Source: Burkholderiales bacterium GJ-E10
GTDB taxonomy: Bacteria; Pseudomonadota; Gammaproteobacteria; Burkholderiales; Burkholderiaceae_F
DNA length: 64,000 nt
Direction: 5' to 3'
NCBI GenBank assembly: GCA_000828975.1
Contig: AP014683.1
Span: 2,189,700 to 2,253,699, forward strand
The notes under the pieces were generated by a model. It did not search any database and was not told where the DNA came from. It was given only the letters and a program-made list of their open reading frames with translations. Within the stretch, counting starts at the first letter, position 1. Each line of letters begins with the position of its first letter. The translations under genes and the position numbers were made by a program. Below are positions 41,225 to 49,895 of the stretch, piece by piece.

Positions 41225-41986
41225 ATGCCGCCGATATCCGCCGTCCTCATCACCCGCAACGCCGCATCCCAACTGGAAGCGTGCCTCGACGCGGTTTCAT
41301 TCTGCGACGAGGTTCTGGTCGTCGATAGCGGCAGCACTGACGAAACCGTGACGATCGCCCAGCGCCACGGCGCCCGCGTGATCCAAACCCACTGGCGGGG
41401 ATTCGGGCCGCAGAAGCAATTTGCCGTGGAGCAGGCAGGAAACGACTGGGTGCTCTGCATCGATGCTGACGAACGGGTGAGCAAGCGTCTGCAGGGCGCC
41501 ATTCGCGCGGCACTCGCCGCGCCGGCCTTCAGCGCCTATGCATTTCCCCGCTGCAACCGCTTCCTGGGGCGCTACCTGCGCCATGGCGAAGGCTATCCGG
41601 ACTGGAGTCTGCGGCTCTTCGACCGCCGCCACGCGCGGTGGTCGGACGACGCGGTCCACGAAAAGGTGGTCGCCGACGGCGCGGTCGGACGCCTGCACGG
41701 CGATCTGGTCCATGACTCGGCGGAGACCCTGGAACACTATCTGGAAAAGCAGAACCGCTACACGACCCTGGCGGCGCAAGCCGCCCATGCGCGCGGCAAG
41801 CAGGCCGGCGCGGCGCAGTTGCTGCTTTCCCCGACGTTGCGGTTCTTCAAGTTCTATGTGCTGCGACTCGGCTTCCTCGACGGCGTCCCGGGCCTGATCC
41901 ACATCCTGATCGGCTGCGGCAGCAGCTTCCTCAAGTATGCGAAGCTCCGGGCGCTGCAGGATCGGACCTCCGCGCCACGGCAATGA
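41225..41986 (+). CDS. WaaE/KdtX-like GT2 glycosyltransferase
   Basis: 253 residues. ISAVLITRNAASQLEACLDAV, VVDSGSTDETV, CIDADERVS (DxD-like) and FLGRYLRHGEGYPDWSLRLF are typical of LPS-core WaaE/KdtX enzymes, which add a hexose to inner-core heptose. A C-terminal hydrophobic stretch (FYVLRLGFLDGVPGLIHIL) may touch the membrane. Overlaps the next gene by 4 bp. Confidence 0.85.
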   Translation: MPPISAVLITRNAASQLEACLDAVSFCDEVLVVDSGSTDETVTIAQRHGARVIQTHWRGFGPQKQFAVEQAGNDWVLCIDADERVSKRLQGAIRAALAAPAFSAYAFPRCNRFLGRYLRHGEGYPDWSLRLFDRRHARWSDDAVHEKVVADGAVGRLHGDLVHDSAETLEHYLEKQNRYTTLAAQAAHARGKQAGAAQLLLSPTLRFFKFYVLRLGFLDGVPGLIHILIGCGSSFLKYAKLRALQDRTSAPRQ

Positions 41987-43209
41987 TGCACTTCCGGAAA
42001 CGACTCAAGAACTCGCCGATTTATCACCTGGAGTGCCTGCGGCGAATGCTGCGCATCCTGGCGATCAATGCCACGCTCCCGCGCCCAGCGCGCCACCAGA
42101 AGCGCCGCGGCATCAAGATCGGCCTGCTCAAGCGCGGCGGGATCGGCGACTGGGTCCTGTTTTCCCCGGCGCTCGAAGCCCTGCGCAACGGCTTGCCTGC
42201 GCAGGACACCGAGATCGTCGTCTACACCGAGGCGCGTACTGCCGAAATCGCGCGAATGACCGGGCTCGCCGACCGCATCGTCGTGTTCGACCACCACGCT
42301 GCGCGCAAGCGCGCACGTGTCCGCCATGACCTGCTGTCCGGCGTGCGCCGAGAGGCGTTCGACATCTGGATCGACGCCGACATTTCGCGCACCAGCATCG
42401 GCGATGCATTCGCCCTGGCCAGCGCTGCACCGATCCGTATCGGATATGCAGCGAGCGCCCTGGAACGCTGTCACGCCCAAATCGAGCGGCGCGCGTACAC
42501 CGATCTGCTTCCGGACGTGACCGGCAAGGTTCACATGTCGGTACGATTCGATCGGCTGCTCCGACACACGATCGCCCTCGCATCGTCGCGCTTCGGCGAC
42601 GGCAACGCCTGCGACCGCACCGACGCCGGACGGCAATCCGGCTTGCGGCGACATACCTGGCAGGGGCGGGACAGCAGGATCCTGGTGATCGCACCGGCAA
42701 CCAGTTCACCGATCCGAAACTGGCCCGCCGAACGTTTTGCCGCGCTGGGCTCCGCCCTCTCGCGCAACCACGCTCTGCAGCCGATTGTCGTCGGCGACAC
42801 CGAAGATGCGGCGCTGTGCGCGCGGATCGCTGCACAATTGGCCGAGTTCGGAGCGCAGTGTCTGGCGGGCCGGCACAGCCTTGACGACCTCTTCGATCTG
42901 ATCGGCAACGCGCGTCTTCTCCTCACCAGCGAAAGCGCACCGATGCACATCGGCTACCTGACCGGCACGCCAACCTTGGCGATGGTATCCGGCGCGGACT
43001 TCACGAGCTACTCCAACTACCCACCAGCCAGGCACTTCGCCGTTGCCAGCCATCCGGATCGCAGTTGCTTCGATTGCCGGTGGTATTGTGTCCACCCGAT
43101 CGTCGCCCCCGATGCCAACCGGAAATGCCTAGCCGAGGTGGAAGTCGAGTCGGCAGCCGCCTTGGCAGAACTCCTGCTGCAAAGCGGTCCAAGCGGGACG
43201 CACCCGTGA
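41983..43209 (+). CDS. GT9 glycosyltransferase, heptosyltransferase-like
   Basis: 408 residues. GLLKRGGIGDWVLFSPALEAL is the GT9 N-terminal signature; TSESAPMHIGYLTGTPTLAMV is the donor site. The N-terminal ~45 residues are basic, and a cysteine-containing C-terminal RSCFDCRWYCVHP resembles clusters in some GT9 enzymes. Start overlaps the upstream stop as ATGATG. Function probably inner- or outer-core heptose addition. Confidence 0.8.
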   Translation: MMHFRKRLKNSPIYHLECLRRMLRILAINATLPRPARHQKRRGIKIGLLKRGGIGDWVLFSPALEALRNGLPAQDTEIVVYTEARTAEIARMTGLADRIVVFDHHAARKRARVRHDLLSGVRREAFDIWIDADISRTSIGDAFALASAAPIRIGYAASALERCHAQIERRAYTDLLPDVTGKVHMSVRFDRLLRHTIALASSRFGDGNACDRTDAGRQSGLRRHTWQGRDSRILVIAPATSSPIRNWPAERFAALGSALSRNHALQPIVVGDTEDAALCARIAAQLAEFGAQCLAGRHSLDDLFDLIGNARLLLTSESAPMHIGYLTGTPTLAMVSGADFTSYSNYPPARHFAVASHPDRSCFDCRWYCVHPIVAPDANRKCLAEVEVESAAALAELLLQSGPSGTHP

Positions 43210-43250
43210 ATTTCCCATGCCGTTAGCCGGACTGCACTCAGAGGACTATC

Positions 43251-44132
43251 GTGTTCAGCATCCTGATCCCGACCTGGAACAACCTGGACTATCTCAAGCT
43301 CGCGATTTCCAGCATCCGGCAGCACTCCGCCCACGACCACGAGATCCTGGTGCATGTGAACGAAGGCCACGACGGAACACTGCGATGGCTTGAGGAGCAG
43401 GGTATCCGCCACACGCATTCCGCGAGAAATCTCGGCGTCTGCATGGCCGTCAACCAGTTGGCTGGAATCGCCGGCCGCGACTGGATCGTCTTCATGAATG
43501 ACGACATGGTGTGCTGCCCAGGCTGGGACGCCGCACTTGTCGACGCGATCGAAAAGTCATCCACCGACCTGATCTTGCTGTCCTCGCGGCTGATCGAACC
43601 GACGAACACGGGCAACCGAATCGTCCTGGTTCACGACTGCGGTCGCAGTCCGTCCGAATTCGATGAGCAGGAACTTCTGCGCGTTCATGCCACCGACACC
43701 CAAGGCGACACAAGCGGCGCCACCGCGCAACCGACCGTCATCGCCAAGCGATGGTGGCAGATCGTAGGCGGATACAGCCTGGAGTTCAGTCCCGGAATGG
43801 CCAGCGATATCGACCTCCTCATCAAGCTCTGGATCGTAGGTTTCCGGCAATTCCGTATCGTCGACGCCAGCCGCATCTACCACTTCGCGTGCCGCAGCAC
43901 CGGACGGATCCGGAAAAACAAGGGCGACCGGGCGTTCGTCATGAAATGGGGACTTACCGAATCCGAGTTCCGGCGTCGCTATCTCTCGAGGGACGGCAGC
44001 GGATATCAGGTCGGCTCATTTCCCCGTGCGACCCTGCTTGGCCGGTTGAAACGCGTCGTGTACGGCCTCACCGGTAACTTTCCTCTGGAGGATTTCGAGG
44101 CATGGGACCCGGCGCCCGCAAGATCGCGTTGA
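43251..44132 (+). CDS. GT2 glycosyltransferase (paralogue 2)
   Basis: 293 residues, GTG start matching MFSILIPTWNN of its paralogue at 40223. GT-A motifs HVNEGHDGTLRW, MNDDMVCCPGWD and YHFACRSTGRIRKN are shared. The two copies flank a WaaE-like and a GT9 gene, consistent with duplication inside the cluster. Base composition begins to drop in AT direction from here to ~46.4 kb by eye. Confidence 0.83.
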   Translation: MFSILIPTWNNLDYLKLAISSIRQHSAHDHEILVHVNEGHDGTLRWLEEQGIRHTHSARNLGVCMAVNQLAGIAGRDWIVFMNDDMVCCPGWDAALVDAIEKSSTDLILLSSRLIEPTNTGNRIVLVHDCGRSPSEFDEQELLRVHATDTQGDTSGATAQPTVIAKRWWQIVGGYSLEFSPGMASDIDLLIKLWIVGFRQFRIVDASRIYHFACRSTGRIRKNKGDRAFVMKWGLTESEFRRRYLSRDGSGYQVGSFPRATLLGRLKRVVYGLTGNFPLEDFEAWDPAPARSR

Positions 44133-44185
44133 TGCGTTCTTCCAAGAAAGCGGGCCGTCCTCATCGATTGACGATTCCATAGCGG

Positions 44186-45412
44186 ATGTTTGCGTTGACG
44201 GTCTACACCCCCATTGGATATCTCGTCGTATCCGTAATTTTGCTCGGCGTTGCCGCCAGCCCGCTTTTTCGGGCGGCGGACGCCTCCTGGCATGCGCAAA
44301 CCGATCGCGCCTCCACGATCGACGGCTTGCGAGGATTTCTGGCCCTCGCTGTATTCTTTCACCACGCCACGATCTACCATCGCTATCTCACGAATGGCGT
44401 ATGGGAAATTCCGCCGTCGGTCTTTTACACCCAACTGGGGCAATCCGCCGTGATCCTGTTTTTCATGATCACCGGATACCTGTTCTGGGGAAAGGCGATT
44501 GCGAAAGAGGGGAAGATCGACTGGCGATCGCTGTATATCGGCCGAATATTCCGTATCGGGCCGATGTACTACCTGGTCACGGTCGCAATGCTGGCGCTCG
44601 TACTCCGGCAAACCGGACTTCACCTCAGGGAACCCGTGTCCGCGGTTGTGCACGAGTTCACACATTTATCACTACTGGGATATTACGGACCCGGTTCATT
44701 GAACGGCTACCCGAATTCCTGGGTGATTCTTGCCGGCGTGACATGGACCCTTCACTACGAGTGGCTCTTCTACCTTCTCGTACTGCCGATCTCGGCGGTC
44801 TTTTTCGCTCGCCGAAACGTTCATCTGCCCTATGCGACCACCGGATTCGCGATCGCGATCCTGATGCTCTTTCGCCACCCCACCCTCAATTCTTCCGCCT
44901 ATGCGGCGTTTTTTTCGGGAATGCTCTGTTCGTCCCTCCGCACAACCGGATTTTGCATCGGTCCGCAACGGCATGTGAATCTCGTTGCATCGGGCATTAC
45001 GATCCTGCTGCTCGGCGTTCTCGCAAGGATGCCGAGTGCATACTCCGCGATCCCGATTTTGCTGCTTGCCGCCATTTTCTTCCTATGCAGTTCCGGATGC
45101 TCCGTTTTTGGCCTCCTGAACTGGCGCGCGTCGAAACGGCTCGGCGAAATCAGCTACGGGATTTACCTGCTGCAAGGATTGGTTCTTTATGCCTTCCTCC
45201 GTCCGCACAGTCTTCGCACCTTCGCGCTCGGCTCGGCATCGGCCTATTGGGCGCTCGTGCTTCTTGCCGCGCTCACGCTGATCACTTCCGCGTTGATTGC
45301 CCATGTCGTCATTGAAAAACCGGGAATCCGGGCAGGCCGCCGGATTGCGCTTTCCCTGAATCCGTCATCCCCGGCGAAAGCCCCAACTACCGGTTCCGGA
45401 GCATCCGTTTGA
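44186..45412 (+). CDS. Acyltransferase 3 family membrane protein (OafA/YrhL-type)
   Basis: 408 residues, ~10 membrane helices. DGLRGFLALAVFFHHATIY contains the His-His of the family, and FFMITGYLFW and GEISYGIYLLQG also match. Such proteins acetylate O-antigen or other surface sugars. Less GC-rich than its neighbours by eye. Its 3' end overlaps the convergent GT2 gene by 26 bp. Confidence 0.85.
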   Translation: MFALTVYTPIGYLVVSVILLGVAASPLFRAADASWHAQTDRASTIDGLRGFLALAVFFHHATIYHRYLTNGVWEIPPSVFYTQLGQSAVILFFMITGYLFWGKAIAKEGKIDWRSLYIGRIFRIGPMYYLVTVAMLALVLRQTGLHLREPVSAVVHEFTHLSLLGYYGPGSLNGYPNSWVILAGVTWTLHYEWLFYLLVLPISAVFFARRNVHLPYATTGFAIAILMLFRHPTLNSSAYAAFFSGMLCSSLRTTGFCIGPQRHVNLVASGITILLLGVLARMPSAYSAIPILLLAAIFFLCSSGCSVFGLLNWRASKRLGEISYGIYLLQGLVLYAFLRPHSLRTFALGSASAYWALVLLAALTLITSALIAHVVIEKPGIRAGRRIALSLNPSSPAKAPTTGSGASV

Positions 45413-46388
45413 TGAACAGCACGGGCGCATACACCTGGGGAAATTCCGTAATTAGTACCATTCGCAACCGGAGCCCGGCCTTTACCCCCCGCTGCCGGAA
45501 TGCGAGCGAAAGCCGTTCGCGCAAGTCCGACGCGGCAAACATCGCGCCGATGAATTGCTCGCGGGCTTGCTGCCCCGCCAGCGCCGACCGCATCGGCTCG
45601 CCAAGGCCGGCAACCGCCGCGTCGCGCTGCAATTGCCCGATTTCCGCGAGCGCAAACCGGTTTCCGCGTTGAAACCGGGACTGCATTTCGGCCACGGAGA
45701 AGGAAGTCCGCTTTCCCGACAAGCCGCCCCGGCGGTAGTAAACCAGGGGCTTCCGAAGATTTCCTGCTCCGCCGGACACGATTGCCCGAAATGTCATGAT
45801 TTGATCCTCCGCCGCCGCACCCGGCATCATGGGACCGAACCGATCAAACAATCGTCGCGACCAGGCATGCGCTGCCCCGATGACAAAGGGTCGCTTCGCT
45901 GCCCAGTCCGGCAGACCGCGATAGGCCGCAAGGTCGTCGGGTACGATCCGTCCATGCAAGGCCCCGGCGCTGTCCATGTCGATCAGATCGGTTGTGATCA
46001 GATCGCATTGCCGTCCGCGCTCGACCCAGAACCGAACCACCTCTTCGCAACGTTCGGGAGCGGAAATGTCGTCCCCTGCCGCCACGAAGAGCAACTCGCC
46101 TCGTGCCATTCCGGCGAGCCGCGACAGGTGCGCGCTGATGCCCTCGTTCGATTCATTGCGGCGAACGATTACGCGGTGCGGCCCGCGGTAGTCACGCACC
46201 GTCGATTCGATCACGGCATAGGTGCCATCCGTCGACGCATCGTCGGAGATCAGGATCTCGGTCGGCTCCCAAGTCTGGGCAAGTACGCTGCGCACCGCAT
46301 CGGCGATGAGCTGCTCCTGGTTGTAGGCAACCAGCAGGATCGACACCAACGGGCGATCCGCTTCCGCATCAAATTTCGGTTGCTCCAT
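45387..46388 (-). CDS. GT2 glycosyltransferase
   Basis: 333 residues. VSILLVAYNQEQLIADAV, ISDDASTDGT and VAAGDDIS fit a GT-A glycosyltransferase; later AEDQIMTFRAI suggests the catalytic base region. The only minus-strand sugar transferase between 37 and 47 kb, tail-to-tail with the acyltransferase gene. Acceptor unknown. Confidence 0.82.
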   Translation of the reverse strand: MEQPKFDAEADRPLVSILLVAYNQEQLIADAVRSVLAQTWEPTEILISDDASTDGTYAVIESTVRDYRGPHRVIVRRNESNEGISAHLSRLAGMARGELLFVAAGDDISAPERCEEVVRFWVERGRQCDLITTDLIDMDSAGALHGRIVPDDLAAYRGLPDWAAKRPFVIGAAHAWSRRLFDRFGPMMPGAAAEDQIMTFRAIVSGGAGNLRKPLVYYRRGGLSGKRTSFSVAEMQSRFQRGNRFALAEIGQLQRDAAVAGLGEPMRSALAGQQAREQFIGAMFAASDLRERLSLAFRQRGVKAGLRLRMVLITEFPQVYAPVLFIKRMLRNR

Positions 46389-46455
46389 TCCCGGTGCCGC
46401 TCATCCTTCCGGCGCATGCCTAAAAATGCGAGATAGTACCGAAATGCCGGTCCCG

Positions 46456-46461
46456 TAGAAT
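46456..46461 (+). promoter_or_regulatory. Putative -10 element (TAGAAT) of the GT4 gene
   Basis: Ends 7 bp before the ATG at 46469, and no Shine-Dalgarno is present, suggesting a leaderless mRNA. No clear -35. Confidence 0.4.
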
Positions 46462-46468
46462 TCGCCGT

Positions 46469-47572
46469 ATGGCCAATATCGACATCGCCATCACAGCCCA
46501 GGCTTTTAAGAATGCCGGCGGCGCAGAGCGCTACACGCGCGACGTGGTCAGCGGTTTGCACCGGTTGGGGATCCGGCCGAAACTGTTCGCGCGCGAGATC
46601 GACTGCGAACTGGTCGAATCCGGCTGGATCGACGCCCAAGCGCTCGACGTGCGCTGGGCGCCGCGCCCGCTGCGCAATCTCGCGTTCAACTGGATGCTGG
46701 GGCGCCGTCTGCGCGGCCACCACCCCGGTTGCCTCTTCGCGATCAATCATTCGCCCTATGCCGATGTCTCACTGTGCGGCGGAACCCACCCGGGTTTTCT
46801 CGAAAGCATGGCGCAGCGGGCACGCCATCGCGACCTCTGGCAGATCGCACTGGAACAGAAAACCTACGCGAATGCACGCGCGATCGTCGCGCACTCGCAC
46901 TTGGTGGCCGGGGAACTGCGGCGCTTTTACGGCATTCCCGACGCAAAGATCCACGTCTTGTACCCCCCCGTCGACACAGCACGGTTCCGCCCGCTCGATC
47001 CGGCCGAACGGCTGGCGGCACGCCGGCAACTCGGCCTCCCGGAAGACCGCATCGTCTTCGGGTTTTCCTCGACTGGCCACGAACGGAAAGGCTACGGCCT
47101 GCTCGAGCCGTTCTTCGCCGAGACCCGTTTGCCGATCTGCCTCGCCGTCGCCGGCCGGCCGATTCCGCGCGAGTGCGCGACGATCCGCTACGTCGGCTAC
47201 CAGAAGGACATCGAACGGTTTTTTGCCGCCGTCGATTTCACCGTCGTCGCCTCGATCTACGAGCCCTTTGGCCTGGTCGCGGTGGAATCGGTTCTCTGTG
47301 GAACGCCGCTGGTCATCGCGGACAACGTCGGATCGGCGGAAGCGGTGGCGGACGATGCGAAGATCGCATTCTCGCGGAAGAAGCCAGGAGATTTCGCACG
47401 CGCGATCGACCTCGCCGTCGACCAGGCGCGCGGCGGGAATGGCCGAATCGCCCGTCCGATCGACCTTCTGCGCTATGCACCCGACGTAGACACCCATGTC
47501 GCCGCGTTGGTTCGCATTCTTGCACCGGGGTGGCAAGACCATGCGACCACCGAACTCGCTCCAACCGGCTGA
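46469..47572 (+). CDS. GT4 glycosyltransferase (WaaG-like)
   Basis: 367 residues, GT-B fold. N-terminal AFKNAGGAERYTRDVVSGL (donor/acceptor loop), AHSHLVAGELRRFYG and the C-terminal EPFGLVAVESVLCGTPLV with the two glutamates that hold nucleotide sugar. WaaG adds the first glucose to the LPS outer core. Separated from the convergent ligase gene by 69 bp. Confidence 0.85.
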   Translation: MANIDIAITAQAFKNAGGAERYTRDVVSGLHRLGIRPKLFAREIDCELVESGWIDAQALDVRWAPRPLRNLAFNWMLGRRLRGHHPGCLFAINHSPYADVSLCGGTHPGFLESMAQRARHRDLWQIALEQKTYANARAIVAHSHLVAGELRRFYGIPDAKIHVLYPPVDTARFRPLDPAERLAARRQLGLPEDRIVFGFSSTGHERKGYGLLEPFFAETRLPICLAVAGRPIPRECATIRYVGYQKDIERFFAAVDFTVVASIYEPFGLVAVESVLCGTPLVIADNVGSAEAVADDAKIAFSRKKPGDFARAIDLAVDQARGGNGRIARPIDLLRYAPDVDTHVAALVRILAPGWQDHATTELAPTG

Positions 47573-47641
47573 ATCCTTGGAGCCCGACCCGGCGACTCCA
47601 ATTGCACCGGCACGAAGCCATGATCCGAGATCACCGAGTCA

Positions 47642-48967
47642 TCATCTCTCATCGCCGTTGTCAGGCCCTTCGCAATTGCCCTGAACAACCACGGACATCG
47701 CCAATTCCCGCGTCCGCGCCTCGATCATGGCAAGAAGGCCTGCGTACAACAGCGCCAGCAAGGTGACTTGCATGATCGGCACCAGAACATCGATGGTCAA
47801 CCCGAAGATCACGGTGCTCAGGGTCGCGACGAGCCCCGCCCAGGACGCCGTGCGGATCACCCCGTCATCCGACCGCCGGCTTCGCCAGAATGCCGTGACC
47901 GTACCGGCATAGAAAAGCAGCAATGCGGCGGCGCCCACCGTCCCGGCCTCGGCGATCGCCGAGAAGAAATCGCTATGCGCCCGGGCATTCACGATCGCGG
48001 GATCCACTTCTCCGCGCTTGGCCAGGGCGCCAAACGCATCGGTGAGCTTGCCTTTTCCCACTCCCCAGACCGGATGGGCTCGAAACAACAGGACGGACGC
48101 CCGCCAAAGTTGCAGTCGTAATCCGAGCGAGGTGTCCTTGCTGCCGTGCTGAAACAGCACCATGTCGGATCGGGCCGCCGCGATCCGCGACCGCACCCGC
48201 TCCGTCGAAAGGGCCGCGGTCATCGCCACCACCACGATCAGCGCGCCGACGGCCAGGCGCTTCCAATCGGCAAGCCATCGGTATTCGAACGCCAGCAGCG
48301 CGACAAAGACCGGGATGGCGATCCAGCCGCCGCGCGCCCCCGAGAGATACGACACATAGGCGCCGGCGATCAGGGCAGCCCCCTTGGCGATCCACGAACC
48401 CATCCGGCCGCGCCCGCCGTCCCAGCCCAGGGTCGCCACCGACAGGAAACCCAGCAGCAGGGCCGTGTCGCCGAACGGGATCGGGTTGGTGTAGTAGTTT
48501 CCCAATCGGACCGTATCGGTCCACCCTCCGGCCGGCCGATCGATGACCGCCCAGATCACCGCCGCCACGGCGCCCGCCGCGCAACCCCAGCCGATCGCCT
48601 TGAGGTAGCGCACCCGCACATCGCAGAGCAGCAGAAAGATCGGCAGCGCCAGCACGAACCGCAACGGCGCGTCGAATTCGCGCGGTCGCCATGCGTGCTG
48701 CACCGCTTCCTGCGCCACCACCACGGTGAGCAGAACCACCATCGCGGCCGTGAATGTTGGATACCGTCGCAGCGGCGCGAAATATGCGCGGTCATGGCGT
48801 CGCTGGTACGCGGTGTACAGCGACAGGGCGAGGAGCAGGAAGAAGCCGATCCCGCTGCCGTGATGCACCACCAGATTCGTCGCGGGCGTCCAGAACAGGC
48901 AGGCGGCGACGAGCATGTCGCGCCAGGCGCCTTTCCCGGATTCCCCGGCTCCTCTCGTATTCGTCAT
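47642..48967 (-). CDS. O-antigen ligase / polymerase family membrane protein (WaaL-like)
   Basis: 441 residues, ~11 hydrophobic segments. Wzy_C-type pattern: a large periplasmic loop with ARSDMVLFQ and HPVWGVGKGK...NARAHSDFFSAIAEAG, with the conserved His in ARAHSDF that is essential in O-antigen ligases. Would join undecaprenyl-linked O-antigen to lipid A-core. Start set at 48967, with AGAGGA close upstream; a TTG 15 bases earlier is an alternative. Confidence 0.85.
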   Translation of the reverse strand: MTNTRGAGESGKGAWRDMLVAACLFWTPATNLVVHHGSGIGFFLLLALSLYTAYQRRHDRAYFAPLRRYPTFTAAMVVLLTVVVAQEAVQHAWRPREFDAPLRFVLALPIFLLLCDVRVRYLKAIGWGCAAGAVAAVIWAVIDRPAGGWTDTVRLGNYYTNPIPFGDTALLLGFLSVATLGWDGGRGRMGSWIAKGAALIAGAYVSYLSGARGGWIAIPVFVALLAFEYRWLADWKRLAVGALIVVVAMTAALSTERVRSRIAAARSDMVLFQHGSKDTSLGLRLQLWRASVLLFRAHPVWGVGKGKLTDAFGALAKRGEVDPAIVNARAHSDFFSAIAEAGTVGAAALLLFYAGTVTAFWRSRRSDDGVIRTASWAGLVATLSTVIFGLTIDVLVPIMQVTLLALLYAGLLAMIEARTRELAMSVVVQGNCEGPDNGDER

Positions 48968-48982
48968 CCGATCCTCTGACAA

Positions 48983-49105
48983 TCAGGCTGCCAGTGCCGC
49001 GAGCCATGCGGCCGCGGCCTCGATGGCGATTTTCCCGCGCGGCTCCGGCTGGCGCAGATCCCGGACGACCCGCATCAAGTCGAAAATTTTCTTTTTTCCT
49101 TGGAA
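48983..49105 (-). other. Possible C-terminal gene remnant upstream of the O-antigen ligase gene
   Basis: In the 158-bp gap between vapC and the ligase gene, a 40-codon stretch ending at 48983 has a natural-looking amino acid pattern (KKKIFDLMRVVRDLRQPEP followed by an Ala-rich helix). It has no credible upstream part, so it may be the tail of a gene mostly lost when the neighbouring module arrived, or chance. Confidence 0.2.
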
Positions 49106-49140
49106 ATCGTCAATACGCGACCCCGCCGCCACCGAGCGGT

Positions 49141-49575
49141 TCATGCCTCCAGCAGCGGATTCTCCCAGCGCAAACCCGGAAACCGCGCGAAATCTCCATC
49201 CGTGGAGCAAAGTTGCAAACCGTGCTCGATCGCCAGCGCGGCCAGGTGCGCATCGGGCACGAGGTTCGCCGCCGCCTGCGTACGCAGCAGGAGATCGCCG
49301 ACGATTGCCGCGTGGCGTTCTCCGGGACCGGGCACCCACACCGGGCGACAGGCGAGCCACTCGGTAACCTGCCGCCAGGCAGCTTCGGTGGATAGCGGGT
49401 GTTCCAGGACCCGCCGGTTCGTGACGATGCGCAGAAACCCGAGCAGAACTTCCCACGGCAACGCGACGGGGGCGTCGCCGTTCAAGCGCGCGTCGAGCCA
49501 CGCGTGCGCCCTGGGGTGTTGCGGAAACGAACGTAGCCGCGCATAGAGAAGCAGGTTCGTGTCGACCAGGATCAC
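49141..49575 (-). CDS. vapC: VapC-type PIN-domain toxin
   Basis: 144 residues, GTG start. PIN-domain ribonuclease; acidic residues in LVDTNLLLYA (Asp5), in the mid Glu of WEVLLGFL, and LVPDAHLAALA plus CSTDGDFARF form the Mg2+ site. VapC toxins cleave initiator tRNA or rRNA. Overlaps its antitoxin gene by 4 bp (GTGA), the usual vapBC order. Confidence 0.88.
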   Translation of the reverse strand: MILVDTNLLLYARLRSFPQHPRAHAWLDARLNGDAPVALPWEVLLGFLRIVTNRRVLEHPLSTEAAWRQVTEWLACRPVWVPGPGERHAAIVGDLLLRTQAAANLVPDAHLAALAIEHGLQLCSTDGDFARFPGLRWENPLLEA

Positions 49576-49826
49576 GAATTGAAATCCTCACCTTCCGCGC
49601 GTGCCAGCACCTCCGCGGTGTCGTCCAGATTTCCGACGAGGCAGCGCCCGGCGTCCGACACCGGCGTGCAATAAACCGGCGGCGCGGGTTCTCTGGCCGA
49701 CAACATCTGCTGCAGACCGCGGCGCAAGGCGTCATTGACGAGATCCCGGTATTTGGCGTCCCCCCGCTTGCGCAGGCGTTCTAGTGCCGCGGCCACGTCC
49801 TGGTCCAGGGTGAGGGTCGTACGCAT
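49572..49826 (-). CDS. vapB: VapB-type ribbon-helix-helix antitoxin
   Basis: 84 residues. MRTTLTLDQDVAAALERLRK is a ribbon-helix-helix N-terminus that would bind the operon operator; the acidic C-terminus (AEVLARAEGEDFNS) would neutralise VapC. Begins an AT-richer 69-bp gap to the dnaE 3' end. Confidence 0.83.
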   Translation of the reverse strand: MRTTLTLDQDVAAALERLRKRGDAKYRDLVNDALRRGLQQMLSAREPAPPVYCTPVSDAGRCLVGNLDDTAEVLARAEGEDFNS

Positions 49827-49895
49827 GATGCATCAAAGCATAATTCACCTGATGCGTTGATGTCAACGACCAAACCCCAATCCATCACATTTCAG

